NCBI GenBank assembly: GCA_963700705.1 | Contig: CAVOYQ010000021.1 | Location: 124,001-188,000 of the forward strand | Length of the DNA stretch: 64,000 nucleotides | Direction of reading: 5' to 3' | DNA from: JAHEFT01 sp963700705 | Lineage (GTDB): Bacteria; Pseudomonadota; Gammaproteobacteria; Xanthomonadales; SZUA-36 | Shown: positions 35,257-45,036 of the stretch, in pieces | Layout of the letters: each line of letters begins with the position of its first letter | Numbering within the stretch: position 1 is the first letter of the stretch | Translations under genes and position numbers: made by a program | Notes under the pieces: model-generated | Database searches by the model: none | What the model saw: the letters and a program-made list of their open reading frames with translations, nothing else | Told to the model about the DNA's origin: nothing

Positions 35257-36687
35257 TTATTCTTCAGCCTTCGGCGAATACGCTATATACCGGGTGATTC
35301 CTTCGCGCATGACGCGAAGTGCCACGGCTTTGCCTTCCGGCAGGGATTCGACAATCCGGTTGAAATCTTCGGTACCATCCACGCCCTGGTTGTTGATGGT
35401 CAGGATAACATCTCCAACCCGCAAGCCCGCGCGGAAGGCCGGGTCGCTTTCGATCCGGGCAACGATGACGCCGCCTTCGGGGTTACCCAGAGCGCGCCGG
35501 CGATTTTCTTCAATCGGCTCGACCACGATTCCCAGGGTATTGGATTGCCCGGTGTCGGAATTGGCAACCCGCAGGTTTCCATCTTCATCGGCCTCCAGGG
35601 AATCCAGTATCACGGTAAAGGTTTCCTTTTCACCGTTCCGGCTCACCAGGACTTCCGCTTCGGTGCCGGGCGGATTCGCGCCGACCAGGGGCGGCAGATC
35701 ACCGGATGATTCGATTTCTTCCCCGTCAAACGCCAGGATGACGTCGCCTGGCTCAATACCCGCGCGTTCGGCGGCGCTGCCCTGCGTGACATCATTGACC
35801 AGAGCGCCAACCGGTCTTTCCAGGCCAAAAGCCTCGGCCATTTCACGGGTCACGACTCCCACCTGGACTCCCAGCAAGCCACGGGAAACTTTTCCATTCT
35901 CGCGTAATTGCTTGATCGCCCGGTTCGCGGTTTCAATCGGGATCGAGAACGACAGGCCCATGTAACCCCCGCCGGAGCTGAGAATCCATGAATTGATTCC
36001 CACCACTTCTCCGTCCATGTTCAACAGGGGACCGCCAGAGTTACCGCGGTTAATCGCCACGTCAGTCTGTATGAAGGGGACGTACTGCTGCTGGTTGGTG
36101 CTGCGTCCCTTGGCGCTGACGATTCCGGCCGTAACCGACTGGTCAAAATTGAACGGCGACCCGATGGCCACTACCCATTCCCCGGGGCGCAATGCCTTGC
36201 TGTCCCCTGTTTTCAGTGTCGGGAGGTTTTTCGCGTCAATTTTCAAAAGCGCAACGTCGCTCAGGGGATCTGACCCGATGAGTTCCGCTTCGAATTCGCG
36301 CCGGTCAGCCATGCGAACGATGATCTGGTCGGCGCCATCCACGACGTGATGATTGGTAATGATGTAACCGTCCGACTCAACGATAAAACCGGAGCCGGCG
36401 CCACGCCTGTCAGGACTTCCGCCCCCACCCTGGGGGTTGCCGGGCACATCAAAAAAGCGCCGGAAGAATTCCGGCATTTCCTGTTGATCGTGCGGGTTTT
36501 CCATTCCGTCCGGACCCCCGATACCGGCTCTCTCGCCGAATTGGGTCACCTGGATGTTGACCACGGCCGGCGATGTCTTTTCAACCAGTTCGGTAAAATC
36601 AGGCAGACCTGTCACCTTGGCAAACACCGGATTCGAGAACAACAATACAAGTGTTGTCGCTAAACTGATGATAAAAGTTCTGCTCAC
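35257..36687 (-). CDS. mucD: DegP/MucD-type periplasmic serine protease
   Basis: 476 residues from a GTG at 36687, preceded by GAGGAAAAA and followed by a signal peptide (1-23). The catalytic triad is H114 (TNHHVV), D144 (SDVALL) and S217 (GNSGGP). Two PDZ domains follow (about 260-350 and 380-470). A glycine-rich loop (85-100) precedes the protease core. As in Pseudomonas it closes the rpoE-rseA-rseB-rseC-mucD cluster; it degrades misfolded envelope proteins and dampens the sigma-E response. Confidence 0.95.
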   Translation of the reverse strand: MSRTFIISLATTLVLLFSNPVFAKVTGLPDFTELVEKTSPAVVNIQVTQFGERAGIGGPDGMENPHDQQEMPEFFRRFFDVPGNPQGGGGSPDRRGAGSGFIVESDGYIITNHHVVDGADQIIVRMADRREFEAELIGSDPLSDVALLKIDAKNLPTLKTGDSKALRPGEWVVAIGSPFNFDQSVTAGIVSAKGRSTNQQQYVPFIQTDVAINRGNSGGPLLNMDGEVVGINSWILSSGGGYMGLSFSIPIETANRAIKQLRENGKVSRGLLGVQVGVVTREMAEAFGLERPVGALVNDVTQGSAAERAGIEPGDVILAFDGEEIESSGDLPPLVGANPPGTEAEVLVSRNGEKETFTVILDSLEADEDGNLRVANSDTGQSNTLGIVVEPIEENRRRALGNPEGGVIVARIESDPAFRAGLRVGDVILTINNQGVDGTEDFNRIVESLPEGKAVALRVMREGITRYIAYSPKAEE

Positions 36688-36703
36688 TATTTTTTCCTCG
36701 TTT

Positions 36704-37171
36704 TCATTGACAGGATTCCTGAATTTCAACAACGCGCAACAAGTGGACAATTATCCGCCCGGGAAATTCCCGGGCACTTCTTCCAGACCATATAAGTACG
36801 GTGATACCGGATACCAAGCCGCCCAGTAACGTGACCATATCGGCGCTCCCGGAGCTGAAATTACCGAGGACCGCAAAATAGTACCCGGCCGCGGCACCTG
36901 CGATACCTGCCAGCAGGGGGTACAGGTAAAGCCGGGTAACCAGTCGCAGAAACACGGACTCGGGAATCCCGACCATGACCGGCTGATCCTGCCTTGCGTC
37001 CAGCGTGTTTTCAAGGCTGAGCACGACCGGCTTGCGCTTCAGCAGGCGTCCAAAAACACCCGCGCCGCATCCCCTGCCGGCGTCACAGCTGGCGCAACCG
37101 GTGGTGCCGCCGAGGCGGACCTCGGCCAGTCCGTTCCTGACGGTTATGACCCTGCCCTGTTGCTCGATCAT
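36704..37171 (-). CDS. rseC: RseC/MucC-family membrane protein
   Basis: 155 residues. The N-terminal cysteine cluster CASCDAGRGC (26-35) is typical of RseC. Two membrane segments (about 83-105 and 112-130) form a hairpin. In E. coli RseC acts in SoxR reduction and modulates sigma-E. It follows rseB by 18 bases and precedes mucD by 16. Confidence 0.92.
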   Translation of the reverse strand: MIEQQGRVITVRNGLAEVRLGGTTGCASCDAGRGCGAGVFGRLLKRKPVVLSLENTLDARQDQPVMVGIPESVFLRLVTRLYLYPLLAGIAGAAAGYYFAVLGNFSSGSADMVTLLGGLVSGITVLIWSGRSAREFPGRIIVHLLRVVEIQESCQ

Positions 37172-37189
37172 GCCCGGGTCGTCTCGCTT

Positions 37190-38167
37190 TCAGTGGGCAG
37201 CGATCTGGACGGCATCGCCTATGAATTTCACGGTGACCTCGGGTACGTCGCCGACAACGGTTACCAGCATTCCGTCTGTTTTTCGGGAAAATGCATGGGT
37301 TGTCCCAAGCTTGCTCATGCCGGTTCGGACATCACTGTCCGGCTCGATGTTTTCAATGTACACGGAAACCGCGGCTAATCCGTCGCTGTACACCAGGTGT
37401 TCATAAACGCCCTGGCCTTTGTCGCCCAAGGTCCGGTGAGACATAAGTTTGAATCCCGGAGGCAGGGAACCCGGCCGCCAGGCCGGAGTGGAGTTTGCCC
37501 CTGCCCTGCCGGACGGGAGCTGGGATTCCACGGTTTTGAATTTCTTGAGTTGGCTTCCCGGTTGCAATTCCTTGACGTCCACTTCCGAGCCAAACCGGAT
37601 ATCGGTGAACATCATCGTAGCGATCGCCTTCCGGTCATTCCCGACCAATTCCCACTTCAACAGTAATCCGGAGCGCTCTTCGAGCCACAAATCGTACCCG
37701 TAACGATACTTGTCGAGCGGAATAACCTTGAGGTTTCTCGCCTGCTGGCCAGCGATCCTGGACTCTCCCCCGACTTTCAGGGAGTAGGAGGTTTCGGTTT
37801 GACCGTGCTGGTCGACCGGTAATTCCGGGAAGAATACTTGAGTGTAGCCCTGGTCTTCGAACACGGAAGAATCATCCGCAAGCACCCAGCGCACACCGTT
37901 GGAATCCCGCAGAATCTCCCTCTGCGGTCCTGAAATGGCAACGAGGCGCTCGCGCACTCCCTGCCTGTCGGACACATGGGTAATCCTCATGGTTTCGACA
38001 TCGTCGCCACGGACGTAGACAAAAGTACCCTGGTAATTCATCTGGCTCATGGCCGTACTCATGCGATCGAGCATCAGCCTGGCTTCATCGGCCTCCGTGG
38101 CAAATGCGTTGCCGGCCGTTACGGACAGCATGGCCAGCAGAACCCACGTGACAGCCATGCGTTTCAT
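37190..38167 (-). CDS. rseB: Sigma-E regulatory protein RseB/MucB
   Basis: 325 residues. A signal peptide (1-23) precedes the large LolA-like domain (QMNYQGTFVYVRGDDVETMRITH) and the smaller C-terminal domain (LPPGFKLMSHRTLG). It binds the periplasmic part of RseA and protects it from proteolysis until envelope stress. The start overlaps the rseA stop by 4 bases. Confidence 0.94.
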   Translation of the reverse strand: MKRMAVTWVLLAMLSVTAGNAFATEADEARLMLDRMSTAMSQMNYQGTFVYVRGDDVETMRITHVSDRQGVRERLVAISGPQREILRDSNGVRWVLADDSSVFEDQGYTQVFFPELPVDQHGQTETSYSLKVGGESRIAGQQARNLKVIPLDKYRYGYDLWLEERSGLLLKWELVGNDRKAIATMMFTDIRFGSEVDVKELQPGSQLKKFKTVESQLPSGRAGANSTPAWRPGSLPPGFKLMSHRTLGDKGQGVYEHLVYSDGLAAVSVYIENIEPDSDVRTGMSKLGTTHAFSRKTDGMLVTVVGDVPEVTVKFIGDAVQIAAH

Positions 38168-38811
38168 CGCAAGCTGGATTCGTCTTCCCCGGAGTTTCCG
38201 GCCTCGGCCGTGTCTGCGCTGTCTTCCGGCTCAACCGGAGCCTTCGAACCGATGATGACGATGGGAACGAATTTCACGAAGCCGTTTCCACCGGCGCCCT
38301 GGGAGGCCTGGTAATGCCGCAGCAGGTAAGGGTTCATTTTCCGGTCAAAGGAATAAATCGACTCGGTCCCGCTGACCTCGCTGGAATACGGGGCAGCCGT
38401 GAGGCTTTGGGGGCTCACGAATGATATGGGAGAGCCTTCGCCAGCGAGTTCGCTTCCTGCCTGCGGGTTGCCCGGCATGCCGGGACCGACAGCAACAATG
38501 GCCATCAAGGCCACCGAAGCGGCTATGGCAAGGCCAGCGACCGGTTTGAGCCATCCGGTCGGAAACGGCCGGGACTTTTTCACCGGCTGTTCATTTTCGA
38601 GGGCGCGGCCGACCCGGGCGCAAAGGTCTTCCCCGGCAATTGAGCCGTCCTGGTGCCGCAGACAATCCCTGATAAGGTGATAACGGGTCCAGGTGGCGCG
38701 GAGTTCATCGTCGGCACCAAGACGTCTTACAAGGAAACGACTGGTTTCGAGACTGATTTCGCCGTCAACCAGGGCCGAAAGGTGTTCACGAGTGTCTTTA
38801 CTCATTTTCAT
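38164..38811 (-). CDS. rseA: Anti-sigma-E factor RseA/MucA
   Basis: 215 residues; ATG two codons downstream is an alternative start. The cytoplasmic N-domain (LSALVDGEISLETSRFLVRRL) binds RpoE. One membrane helix (about 90-112) is followed by a periplasmic domain ending in an acidic tail. It is cut by DegS/RseP-type proteases to release RpoE. It lies 16 bases after rpoE. Confidence 0.92.
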   Translation of the reverse strand: MKMSKDTREHLSALVDGEISLETSRFLVRRLGADDELRATWTRYHLIRDCLRHQDGSIAGEDLCARVGRALENEQPVKKSRPFPTGWLKPVAGLAIAASVALMAIVAVGPGMPGNPQAGSELAGEGSPISFVSPQSLTAAPYSSEVSGTESIYSFDRKMNPYLLRHYQASQGAGGNGFVKFVPIVIIGSKAPVEPEDSADTAEAGNSGEDESSLR

Positions 38812-38827
38812 TCCACGAATTTAGATT

Positions 38828-39409
38828 TCAATTCCCTTCCACGAGGGGTTTCAGCTTCTCATCAATTGCTTCTCGCGCCCGGAAAATCCGGGAGCGGACA
38901 GTGCCGATCGGGCAGTCCATCGTTACGGCAATCTCTTCGTAACTCATGCCATCCATCTCGCGCAATATGATGGCGGTGCGCAGATCATCCGGCAGCGCTG
39001 CGATGGTGTCGTATACCGTTCGCCGGATTTCTTCGCGCATGAGTTCGTTTTCTGGTGTGCCCTGCTCTTTAAGCCGGCTGTCCATGTCGTACTGTTCGGC
39101 GTCAACGGCATCAATATCGCTTGTCGGCGGGCGTCTTTTCTTGGCCACCAGCCAGTTTTTTGCCGTGTTGATCGCAATCCGGTACAGCCAGGTGTAAAAA
39201 GCGCTGTCGCCCCGGAACCTGTCGATCGCGCGGTACGCCTTGATAAAGGCTTCCTGCGCCACATCCAGGGCTTCCGTCTGATCAGCAACATAGCGCGCCA
39301 CCAGGCTTATGATCCGGTGTTGATATTTGTTGATCAACAGGTCAAAGGCCTTTTTATCGCCTTTCTGGACCCTTTCAACCAACAATTGATCGACCTGCGC
39401 TTCGCTCAT
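38828..39409 (-). CDS. rpoE: Sigma factor RpoE/AlgU
   Basis: 193 residues from ATG 39409 (MSEAQVDQLLVERVQ), which aligns with the start of AlgU. An in-frame ATG at 39517 has a better ribosome site and would add 36 residues, so the start is not fully settled. Region 2 (FDLLINKYQHRIISL ... TWLYRIAINTAKN) and region 4 (MSYEEIAVTMDCPIGTVRSR) are intact. It directs envelope-stress genes and is held by RseA. Confidence 0.95.
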   Translation of the reverse strand: MSEAQVDQLLVERVQKGDKKAFDLLINKYQHRIISLVARYVADQTEALDVAQEAFIKAYRAIDRFRGDSAFYTWLYRIAINTAKNWLVAKKRRPPTSDIDAVDAEQYDMDSRLKEQGTPENELMREEIRRTVYDTIAALPDDLRTAIILREMDGMSYEEIAVTMDCPIGTVRSRIFRAREAIDEKLKPLVEGN

Positions 39410-39570
39410 GCGTTCACGCTCTGCTTCTGTTTGATCAAGCTTCCGGACCGGTTGGCGGATATCAACATCCGGATCAGCCACGGTTCGGAGAGCTTGTAAT
39501 TTATATACGGCCGTCATGTGTTCCGGCTCCCTGCGCTGAGCATATCATGGTCAATGTTCCCACTGAGCGG

Positions 39571-39598
39571 TATGACACGATCCCGGCAAGGGAGTTCC
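39571..39598 (-). promoter_or_regulatory. Putative RpoE-dependent promoter of rpoE
   Basis: Minus strand: GGAACTC (39592-39598), a 16-base spacer and TCATA (39571-39575), close to the sigma-E consensus GGAACTT-N16-TCTRA. The predicted start near 39565 lies upstream of both possible rpoE starts, which fits the known autoregulation of rpoE/algU operons. Confidence 0.55.
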
Positions 39599-39716
39599 AT
39601 AAGCCATGATCTAATTTTTAGCCCGACAACGGATGCAAGAAACCGGGCCGGGTGCGATAATGTACGACTGGAACGACTTTTTACATAAACCCCAAACGAC
39701 AGGCATTGAAAACATC

Positions 39717-41234
39717 ATGGAATTTCTGAAAACACTGGGAATTGAAGATTTTAACCCCGGAGCCTATTTCGGCAATAACAAATGGTCGTCCACCAGGGAC
39801 GATGGAATCATCGAATCATACAACCCGGCCAACGGTGAATTGATCGCCAGGGTTTACGGCGCGTCTGAGGCAGACTACGAACGGGTAATGGACACGGCCC
39901 AGTCGGTATTTGAGGCGTGGCGGACGGTTCCGGCGCCGCGCCGCGGCGAAGCCGTACGCTTGTGCACCGAGGCTTTGCGCAAACACAAGGACGCACTTGG
40001 CAGCCTGGTCAGCCTGGAGATGGGAAAGATCAAGGCCGAGGGTGACGGTGAGGTCCAGGAAATGATCGACATTGGGGATTTTGCCCTGGGTCAGTCGCGC
40101 ATGCTGTACGGACTCACGATGCATTCTGAACGCCCGCAGCACCGCATGTACGAGCAATGGCACCCGCTCGGCATCGTCGGTGTCATCACCTCATTCAATT
40201 TTCCCGTTGCTGTTTGGGCCTGGAATGCGTTGCTTGCGGCGGTATGCGGCAACGTGACGGTATGGAAACCGTCATCCAAGTGTCCGCTGTGTTGCACCGC
40301 GGTGCAAAAAATCTGTAACAAGGCGTTGGAGGAAGGCGGCTTTCCACCCATTTTCCTGAGCTTCATGGCCAGCGGACACGATCTGGCCAACCGTTTTGTC
40401 AATGACGACCGGGTAAAACTGGTGTCTTTTACCGGCTCCACCTGGGTGGGAAGGACCATTGGAGCACGCGTGGCCGAACGCTTTGGCAGGAGCCTGCTGG
40501 AACTGGGCGGCAATAACGCGATCATCCTGGACGAAACCGCCGACCTGCAGATGGCCATTCCCGGTATCGTGTTCGGCGCTGTCGGCACGGCCGGACAAAG
40601 ATGCACCACGACACGGCGGTTGTTCGTCCACGAATCCATCCAGGACAAAGTTTGCGAACTCCTGGTCGGCGCTTACCAGCAGGTACGCATCGGAGAGTCA
40701 CTGGATCCGGATACACTGATGGGCCCGCTGGTGGATGACTCCGCAGTGCGGGATTTCAAGGAAGCCGTCGAAGCAGCCCTTGAGGCCGGCGGTAAAATAT
40801 TGACCGGTGGCTCACCGATTGAACGGCCCGGTTTCTACGTGGAACCGACGATCATCCTGGCCGAAAACGAATGGGAAATTGTCCAGACCGAGACATTCGT
40901 TCCGATCCTCTATGTCATTCCTTTCTCGAATATCGAGGACGCCATCCGGATGAACAATGACGTTCCGCAGGGCCTTTCATCGGCAATCTTCACGACCGAT
41001 GTCCGCCATTCGGAACTGTTCCTGTCAGCGGTCGGATCAGACTGTGGAATCGCCAATGTAAACATCGGCACCTCGGGCGCGGAGATCGGCGGCGCGTTTG
41101 GCGGCGAGAAGGAAACGGGCGGCGGCCGCGAATCCGGGTCGGATGCCTGGAAGGTTTACATGCGGCGACAGACCAACACCTTGAACTGGGGTAAGGATCT
41201 GCCACTGGCCCAGGGAATCAAATTCGACCTCTGA
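39717..41234 (+). CDS. ALDH7-type aldehyde dehydrogenase (aminoadipate-semialdehyde dehydrogenase-like)
   Basis: 505 residues from ATG 39717; upstream in-frame ATGs would add up to 28 residues. The NAD-binding FTGSTWVG, general-base E262 (LELGGNN) and catalytic C296 (GTAGQRCTTTRR) are present. The TAGQRCTTTRRL context and SFNFPVAVWAWN are typical of antiquitin/ALDH7 enzymes, which oxidise alpha-aminoadipate semialdehyde (piperideine-6-carboxylate) in lysine breakdown; Pseudomonas putida AmaB is an example. A glutaryl-CoA dehydrogenase 5 kb away supports that pathway. It precedes pyrD by 20 bases. Confidence 0.87.
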   Translation: MEFLKTLGIEDFNPGAYFGNNKWSSTRDDGIIESYNPANGELIARVYGASEADYERVMDTAQSVFEAWRTVPAPRRGEAVRLCTEALRKHKDALGSLVSLEMGKIKAEGDGEVQEMIDIGDFALGQSRMLYGLTMHSERPQHRMYEQWHPLGIVGVITSFNFPVAVWAWNALLAAVCGNVTVWKPSSKCPLCCTAVQKICNKALEEGGFPPIFLSFMASGHDLANRFVNDDRVKLVSFTGSTWVGRTIGARVAERFGRSLLELGGNNAIILDETADLQMAIPGIVFGAVGTAGQRCTTTRRLFVHESIQDKVCELLVGAYQQVRIGESLDPDTLMGPLVDDSAVRDFKEAVEAALEAGGKILTGGSPIERPGFYVEPTIILAENEWEIVQTETFVPILYVIPFSNIEDAIRMNNDVPQGLSSAIFTTDVRHSELFLSAVGSDCGIANVNIGTSGAEIGGAFGGEKETGGGRESGSDAWKVYMRRQTNTLNWGKDLPLAQGIKFDL

Positions 41235-41254
41235 ACCGGGCGGGATTTCACCAC

Positions 41255-42280
41255 ATGTTTTACAGCCTCGCCCGCAGGGTCCTGTTCGCAACGGACCCTG
41301 AAACCGCACACGAGTTGACCCTCGAAAGCCTGCGCCTGGGCCACAACCTCGGGGCGGCCCGGCTGATGTGCAAGGTGAATTCCCAGCCGGTCAACTGCAT
41401 GGGCCTGGAATTTCCAAACCCGGTGGGTGTGGCGCCCGGCCTGGATAAAAACGGCGACTATTTCGAAGCGCTCGGTGACCTGGGTTTTGGTTTCGTGGAA
41501 ATCGGCACCGTGACACCCCGGCCGCAACCGGGAAATCCCAGGCCCCGGGTGTTTCGCCTGACCCGGGCGCAAGCCATGATCAACCGCCTCGGTTTCAACA
41601 ACAAGGGGGTTGAACACCTGGTGCGTCGCGTCAGAAACCATCGTTTCAAGGGTGTTCTCGGGATCAATATCGGCAAGAACTTTGACACCCCGATTGAAAA
41701 TGCCGCGGATGACTACCTGTTCTGCCTGGACAGTGTCTACCCCTATGCAGACTACATAACGATCAACATTTCTTCACCGAACACCAAAAACCTCCGTGAT
41801 TTGCAGGGTGAGGACGCGCTGGACCGGTTGCTGGACTGCATCAGTGAACGCCGTGAAGGCCTCACCGGTGAACACGGCCGCCGGGTGCCGCTGGCCGTTA
41901 AAGTAGCTCCTGATCTGCAAGACGATGCCATGCCGGTCGTGGCGAAGGTCGTGGCGCGTTACGGAATGGACGCTGTCATTGCAACCAATACGACACTGAG
42001 CCGGGACGGCGTGCACGGCATGAAGCATGCAGACGAAGCCGGAGGCCTTTCCGGCGCGCCGCTGAAAGCGAGGGCCGACAAGGTGCTGGCCGCCTTCAGA
42101 TCGCTGCTCCCCGAAGAAATCGCGCTGATCGGAGTCGGCGGCATCACTAGCGGGCAGGACGCGGTCGACAAGATGGATCTCGGCGCCGACCTGGTTCAAT
42201 TCTATACCGGTATGGTTTACCGGGGACCTGAACTGGTGACTGAGTGCCTGCAGGCCATTGCCAGCCGATCCACCGGATGA
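41255..42280 (+). CDS. pyrD: Dihydroorotate dehydrogenase (quinone), class 2
   Basis: 341 residues. The N-terminal amphipathic membrane-association helix (MFYSLARRVLFATDPETAHEL) marks class 2. The FMN barrel follows with VAPGLDKNGDYFEAL, FNNKGVEHL, ISSPNTKNLRDLQ and IGVGGITSGQDA. It oxidises dihydroorotate to orotate with ubiquinone at the inner membrane. The stop overlaps the murB start (ATGA). Confidence 0.96.
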   Translation: MFYSLARRVLFATDPETAHELTLESLRLGHNLGAARLMCKVNSQPVNCMGLEFPNPVGVAPGLDKNGDYFEALGDLGFGFVEIGTVTPRPQPGNPRPRVFRLTRAQAMINRLGFNNKGVEHLVRRVRNHRFKGVLGINIGKNFDTPIENAADDYLFCLDSVYPYADYITINISSPNTKNLRDLQGEDALDRLLDCISERREGLTGEHGRRVPLAVKVAPDLQDDAMPVVAKVVARYGMDAVIATNTTLSRDGVHGMKHADEAGGLSGAPLKARADKVLAAFRSLLPEEIALIGVGGITSGQDAVDKMDLGADLVQFYTGMVYRGPELVTECLQAIASRSTG

Positions 42281-43296
42281 AAGTCAGCCAAAACCCTTCA
42301 TTGCAATCGTTTAACTCGTTCGGCGTCCAGGCTTCGGCCGGGCTCATGATCACCCTGGAAAACGAAGAAGACCTGTTATCCCTGCCGCCGTTCAACCCCG
42401 ACCGGGACCTGGTATTGGGCGGTGGCAGCAACGTGCTGTTTGTCAGCGACGTACCGGGAACCGTATTTCTCAACCACCTGGCCGGCAAGGAGATTGTGGA
42501 AGTGACCGACGGCCACGCCTGGATCGAAGCCGGTGCGGGTGAAAACTGGCACGAACTGGTCCGCTGGACCCTTGAGCACGGATTCACCGGACTGGAAAAC
42601 CTTTCCCTGATTCCAGGCCTGGCCGGAGCGGCGCCGATTCAGAATATTGGTGCGTACGGGGTGGAACTGGCCGCGGTGCTCGAATCCGTTACGGCCTGGG
42701 ACCTGGTGCAAAACCGCTGGGCTTCGTTCACGCAGGACCAGTGTGAGCTGTCCTACCGCGACAGCCGCTTCAAGTCGAGGGAGCCCGGGCGCTACCTGAT
42801 CAGCTCGATACGCCTCTGCCTGGATGTGGATTTCTCGGCGCAACTGGACTACTCCGGGCTGCGCGAAGAACTCTCCCGAACCGGGATCGACAACCCCTCG
42901 GCGATCGAAGTCAGTGACGCCGTTGTCCGTCTTCGGCGCAACAAGCTTCCGGACCCTGCAGTCACCGGAAACGCCGGCAGTTTTTTCAAGAATCCTGTTC
43001 TGAACCGGTCGCAAGCCGGATCGTTGATCGAACTTTTTCCGGAACTGCCGGCCTGGCCCCAGGACGGTGAGGCGACCAAGCTATCCGCCGCCTGGATGAT
43101 CGAACACTGCGGCTTCAAAGGCCGGCGTGTTGGCGATGCCGGCGTATCTGACAGGCACGCACTGGTTCTCGTTAACCATGGTTGCGCGACGGGCAAGCAA
43201 ATTGTCGATCTGGCCGGGGATATCCAGTCCGCGGTGCACAGCACCTTCGGCGTCCTGCTCGAACCGGAGCCGAGAATTATCAATTTCCCATTCTGA
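42277..43296 (+). CDS. murB: UDP-N-acetylenolpyruvoylglucosamine reductase
   Basis: 339 residues from ATG 42277. FAD-binding part: LGGGSNVLF and LIPGLAGAAPIQNIGAYGVEL. The catalytic serine lies in NAGSFFKNP and the terminal glutamate region is LEPEPRIINF. Type I MurB. It forms UDP-MurNAc for peptidoglycan. Confidence 0.96.
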   Translation: MKVSQNPSLQSFNSFGVQASAGLMITLENEEDLLSLPPFNPDRDLVLGGGSNVLFVSDVPGTVFLNHLAGKEIVEVTDGHAWIEAGAGENWHELVRWTLEHGFTGLENLSLIPGLAGAAPIQNIGAYGVELAAVLESVTAWDLVQNRWASFTQDQCELSYRDSRFKSREPGRYLISSIRLCLDVDFSAQLDYSGLREELSRTGIDNPSAIEVSDAVVRLRRNKLPDPAVTGNAGSFFKNPVLNRSQAGSLIELFPELPAWPQDGEATKLSAAWMIEHCGFKGRRVGDAGVSDRHALVLVNHGCATGKQIVDLAGDIQSAVHSTFGVLLEPEPRIINFPF

Positions 43297-43311
43297 ATAC
43301 CGGAGCCTTGA

Positions 43312-45024
43312 ATGAAAAATCTCTCAACCCTGCTATTTTCCGTCTGTCTGCTTGGCCTGGTGGCATGCAAGCCGGCCCAGGAAGCCGAAACGCCTGCAGC
43401 AACTGAAGCCGAAGCAGGAGTCGCGGCGGTCAGCCTGGAGGACGCACAGTCCACAGTCGACGCGGAGCGCATGCTGGCGAACATCAGGGAGTTGTCTTCC
43501 GACGCGTTTGGCGGCCGGGATCCGATGTCGGAGGGTGAACGCCTGACCCTTGAGTTGATCGAAAGCCGGTTCCGGGAGATGGGCCTGGACCCGCTGTTTG
43601 GCGACAGCTACCGGCAGGCGGTGGACATGGTTTCAATCGAAGCGGATCCGGCCACTGTCCGGATGACCTTTCACATGGACGGCAAAGACCGGCTGGTCAG
43701 GTACCAGGACGAAATGGTCGCAGGGACCACCCGCGCGGTGCCCGAATCGCATGTCGAAACCAGTGACATAGTTTTCGTGGGTTACGGAATCGTGGCTCCT
43801 GAGTATGGCTGGAACGATTACGCGGATGTGGACGTAACCGGCAAGACGGTACTGATCCTGATCAATGACCCGGGGTTTGCGACCCAGGACCCGTCCCTGT
43901 TCAAGGGCAACGCGATGACCTATTACGGGCGTTGGACCTACAAGTTCGAAGAGGCAGCCCGCCAGGGCGCTGCGGCCGCCATTATTATCCATGACACGGC
44001 GCCGGCCGCCTACGGTTGGGAGGTTGTGCGCAACAGCTGGTCCGGACCCCAGTTTCACCTGCATCGCGACAATGACAATATGGACCGCGCGGCCATCGAA
44101 TCATGGATTCAAAAGGATGTGGCAGAAGAATTGGTCGAAGCTGCCGGCCTGGACCTGGCTGAGCTGGAACAGGCGGCTGTATCACCAGAATTCAAGGCGA
44201 TCGAACTGGGCAGCACGCTGGACGCAAGCGTCGAGAACCACATCATCCGCAGCCAGTCCTACAATGTAGGCGCCATGCTTGGGGGCAGTACCCGTCCGGA
44301 TGAATTGTTCATCTATACCGCCCACTGGGATCACCTCGGCACCGATTCCCTGGTGGCCGAAGGGCAGGATGGCATTTTTAACGGCGCGGTTGACAATGCT
44401 TCGGGGATTGCGGCATTGCTGGAACTGGGCTATTCCTTTACCGCCCTACCCCGCGCCCCGGCCCGAAGCGTGGCATTCCTGGCGGTGACGGCCGAGGAAT
44501 CGGGATTGCTGGGTTCAGCGTTTTACGCCGACCATCCGCCTTTGCCGATGCGCAACACGGTCGGCGGCATCAACATCGACTCGATGATGGTTTACGGCCC
44601 GACCAATGACATCGTCGTCGTGGGTTACGGCAGCTCGGAACTGGAGGACATCCTGATCAGCAAAGCCGGTGAGCAGGACCGTTTCGTGAAACCCGAGGAG
44701 CACCCCGAGCGCGGTGGATATTACCGTTCAGACCATTTCAACTTTGCCCGCAAAGGCGTGCCCATGTTGTACGCCAAGGGAGGTTCAGAGCATCGCGAGT
44801 TGGGTCCGGACTATATCAAGGACAAGGGCGCTGAGTTTCTGAAGAACCGTTACCACACCGCGCTGGACGAAGTCGGCGATGACTGGGATTTGCGCGGCGC
44901 TGCCGAAGATGTCGGGATTTACTTTCGCATCGGTCTGGAAGTGGCTGACAGTGAGCAGTGGCCGGAGTGGTACGAGGGCAACGAATTCCGCGCCGTGCGG
45001 CAAAACTCCCTCAAGAGCCCATAG
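43312..45024 (+). CDS. M28-family zinc peptidase, lipoprotein
   Basis: 570 residues. The lipoprotein signal has lipobox LVAC (cysteine near residue 20), followed by an A/E-rich linker. A PA-type insert (about 150-260, VFVGYGIVAPEYGW) precedes the M28 catalytic domain with metal ligands in HWDHLG, DNASG and EESGLLGS, then the C-terminal histidine region YRSDHFNFARKGVP. It is probably an aminopeptidase or carboxypeptidase held at the outer membrane. It begins 15 bases after murB. Confidence 0.9.
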   Translation: MKNLSTLLFSVCLLGLVACKPAQEAETPAATEAEAGVAAVSLEDAQSTVDAERMLANIRELSSDAFGGRDPMSEGERLTLELIESRFREMGLDPLFGDSYRQAVDMVSIEADPATVRMTFHMDGKDRLVRYQDEMVAGTTRAVPESHVETSDIVFVGYGIVAPEYGWNDYADVDVTGKTVLILINDPGFATQDPSLFKGNAMTYYGRWTYKFEEAARQGAAAAIIIHDTAPAAYGWEVVRNSWSGPQFHLHRDNDNMDRAAIESWIQKDVAEELVEAAGLDLAELEQAAVSPEFKAIELGSTLDASVENHIIRSQSYNVGAMLGGSTRPDELFIYTAHWDHLGTDSLVAEGQDGIFNGAVDNASGIAALLELGYSFTALPRAPARSVAFLAVTAEESGLLGSAFYADHPPLPMRNTVGGINIDSMMVYGPTNDIVVVGYGSSELEDILISKAGEQDRFVKPEEHPERGGYYRSDHFNFARKGVPMLYAKGGSEHRELGPDYIKDKGAEFLKNRYHTALDEVGDDWDLRGAAEDVGIYFRIGLEVADSEQWPEWYEGNEFRAVRQNSLKSP

Positions 45025-45036
45025 CAAAAAAGAAGC

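Noticed and set aside
39409..39517. Longer rpoE with a 36-residue N-terminal extension
   Set aside because: The extension has no counterpart in RpoE/AlgU; kept only as an alternative because its ribosome site is better.
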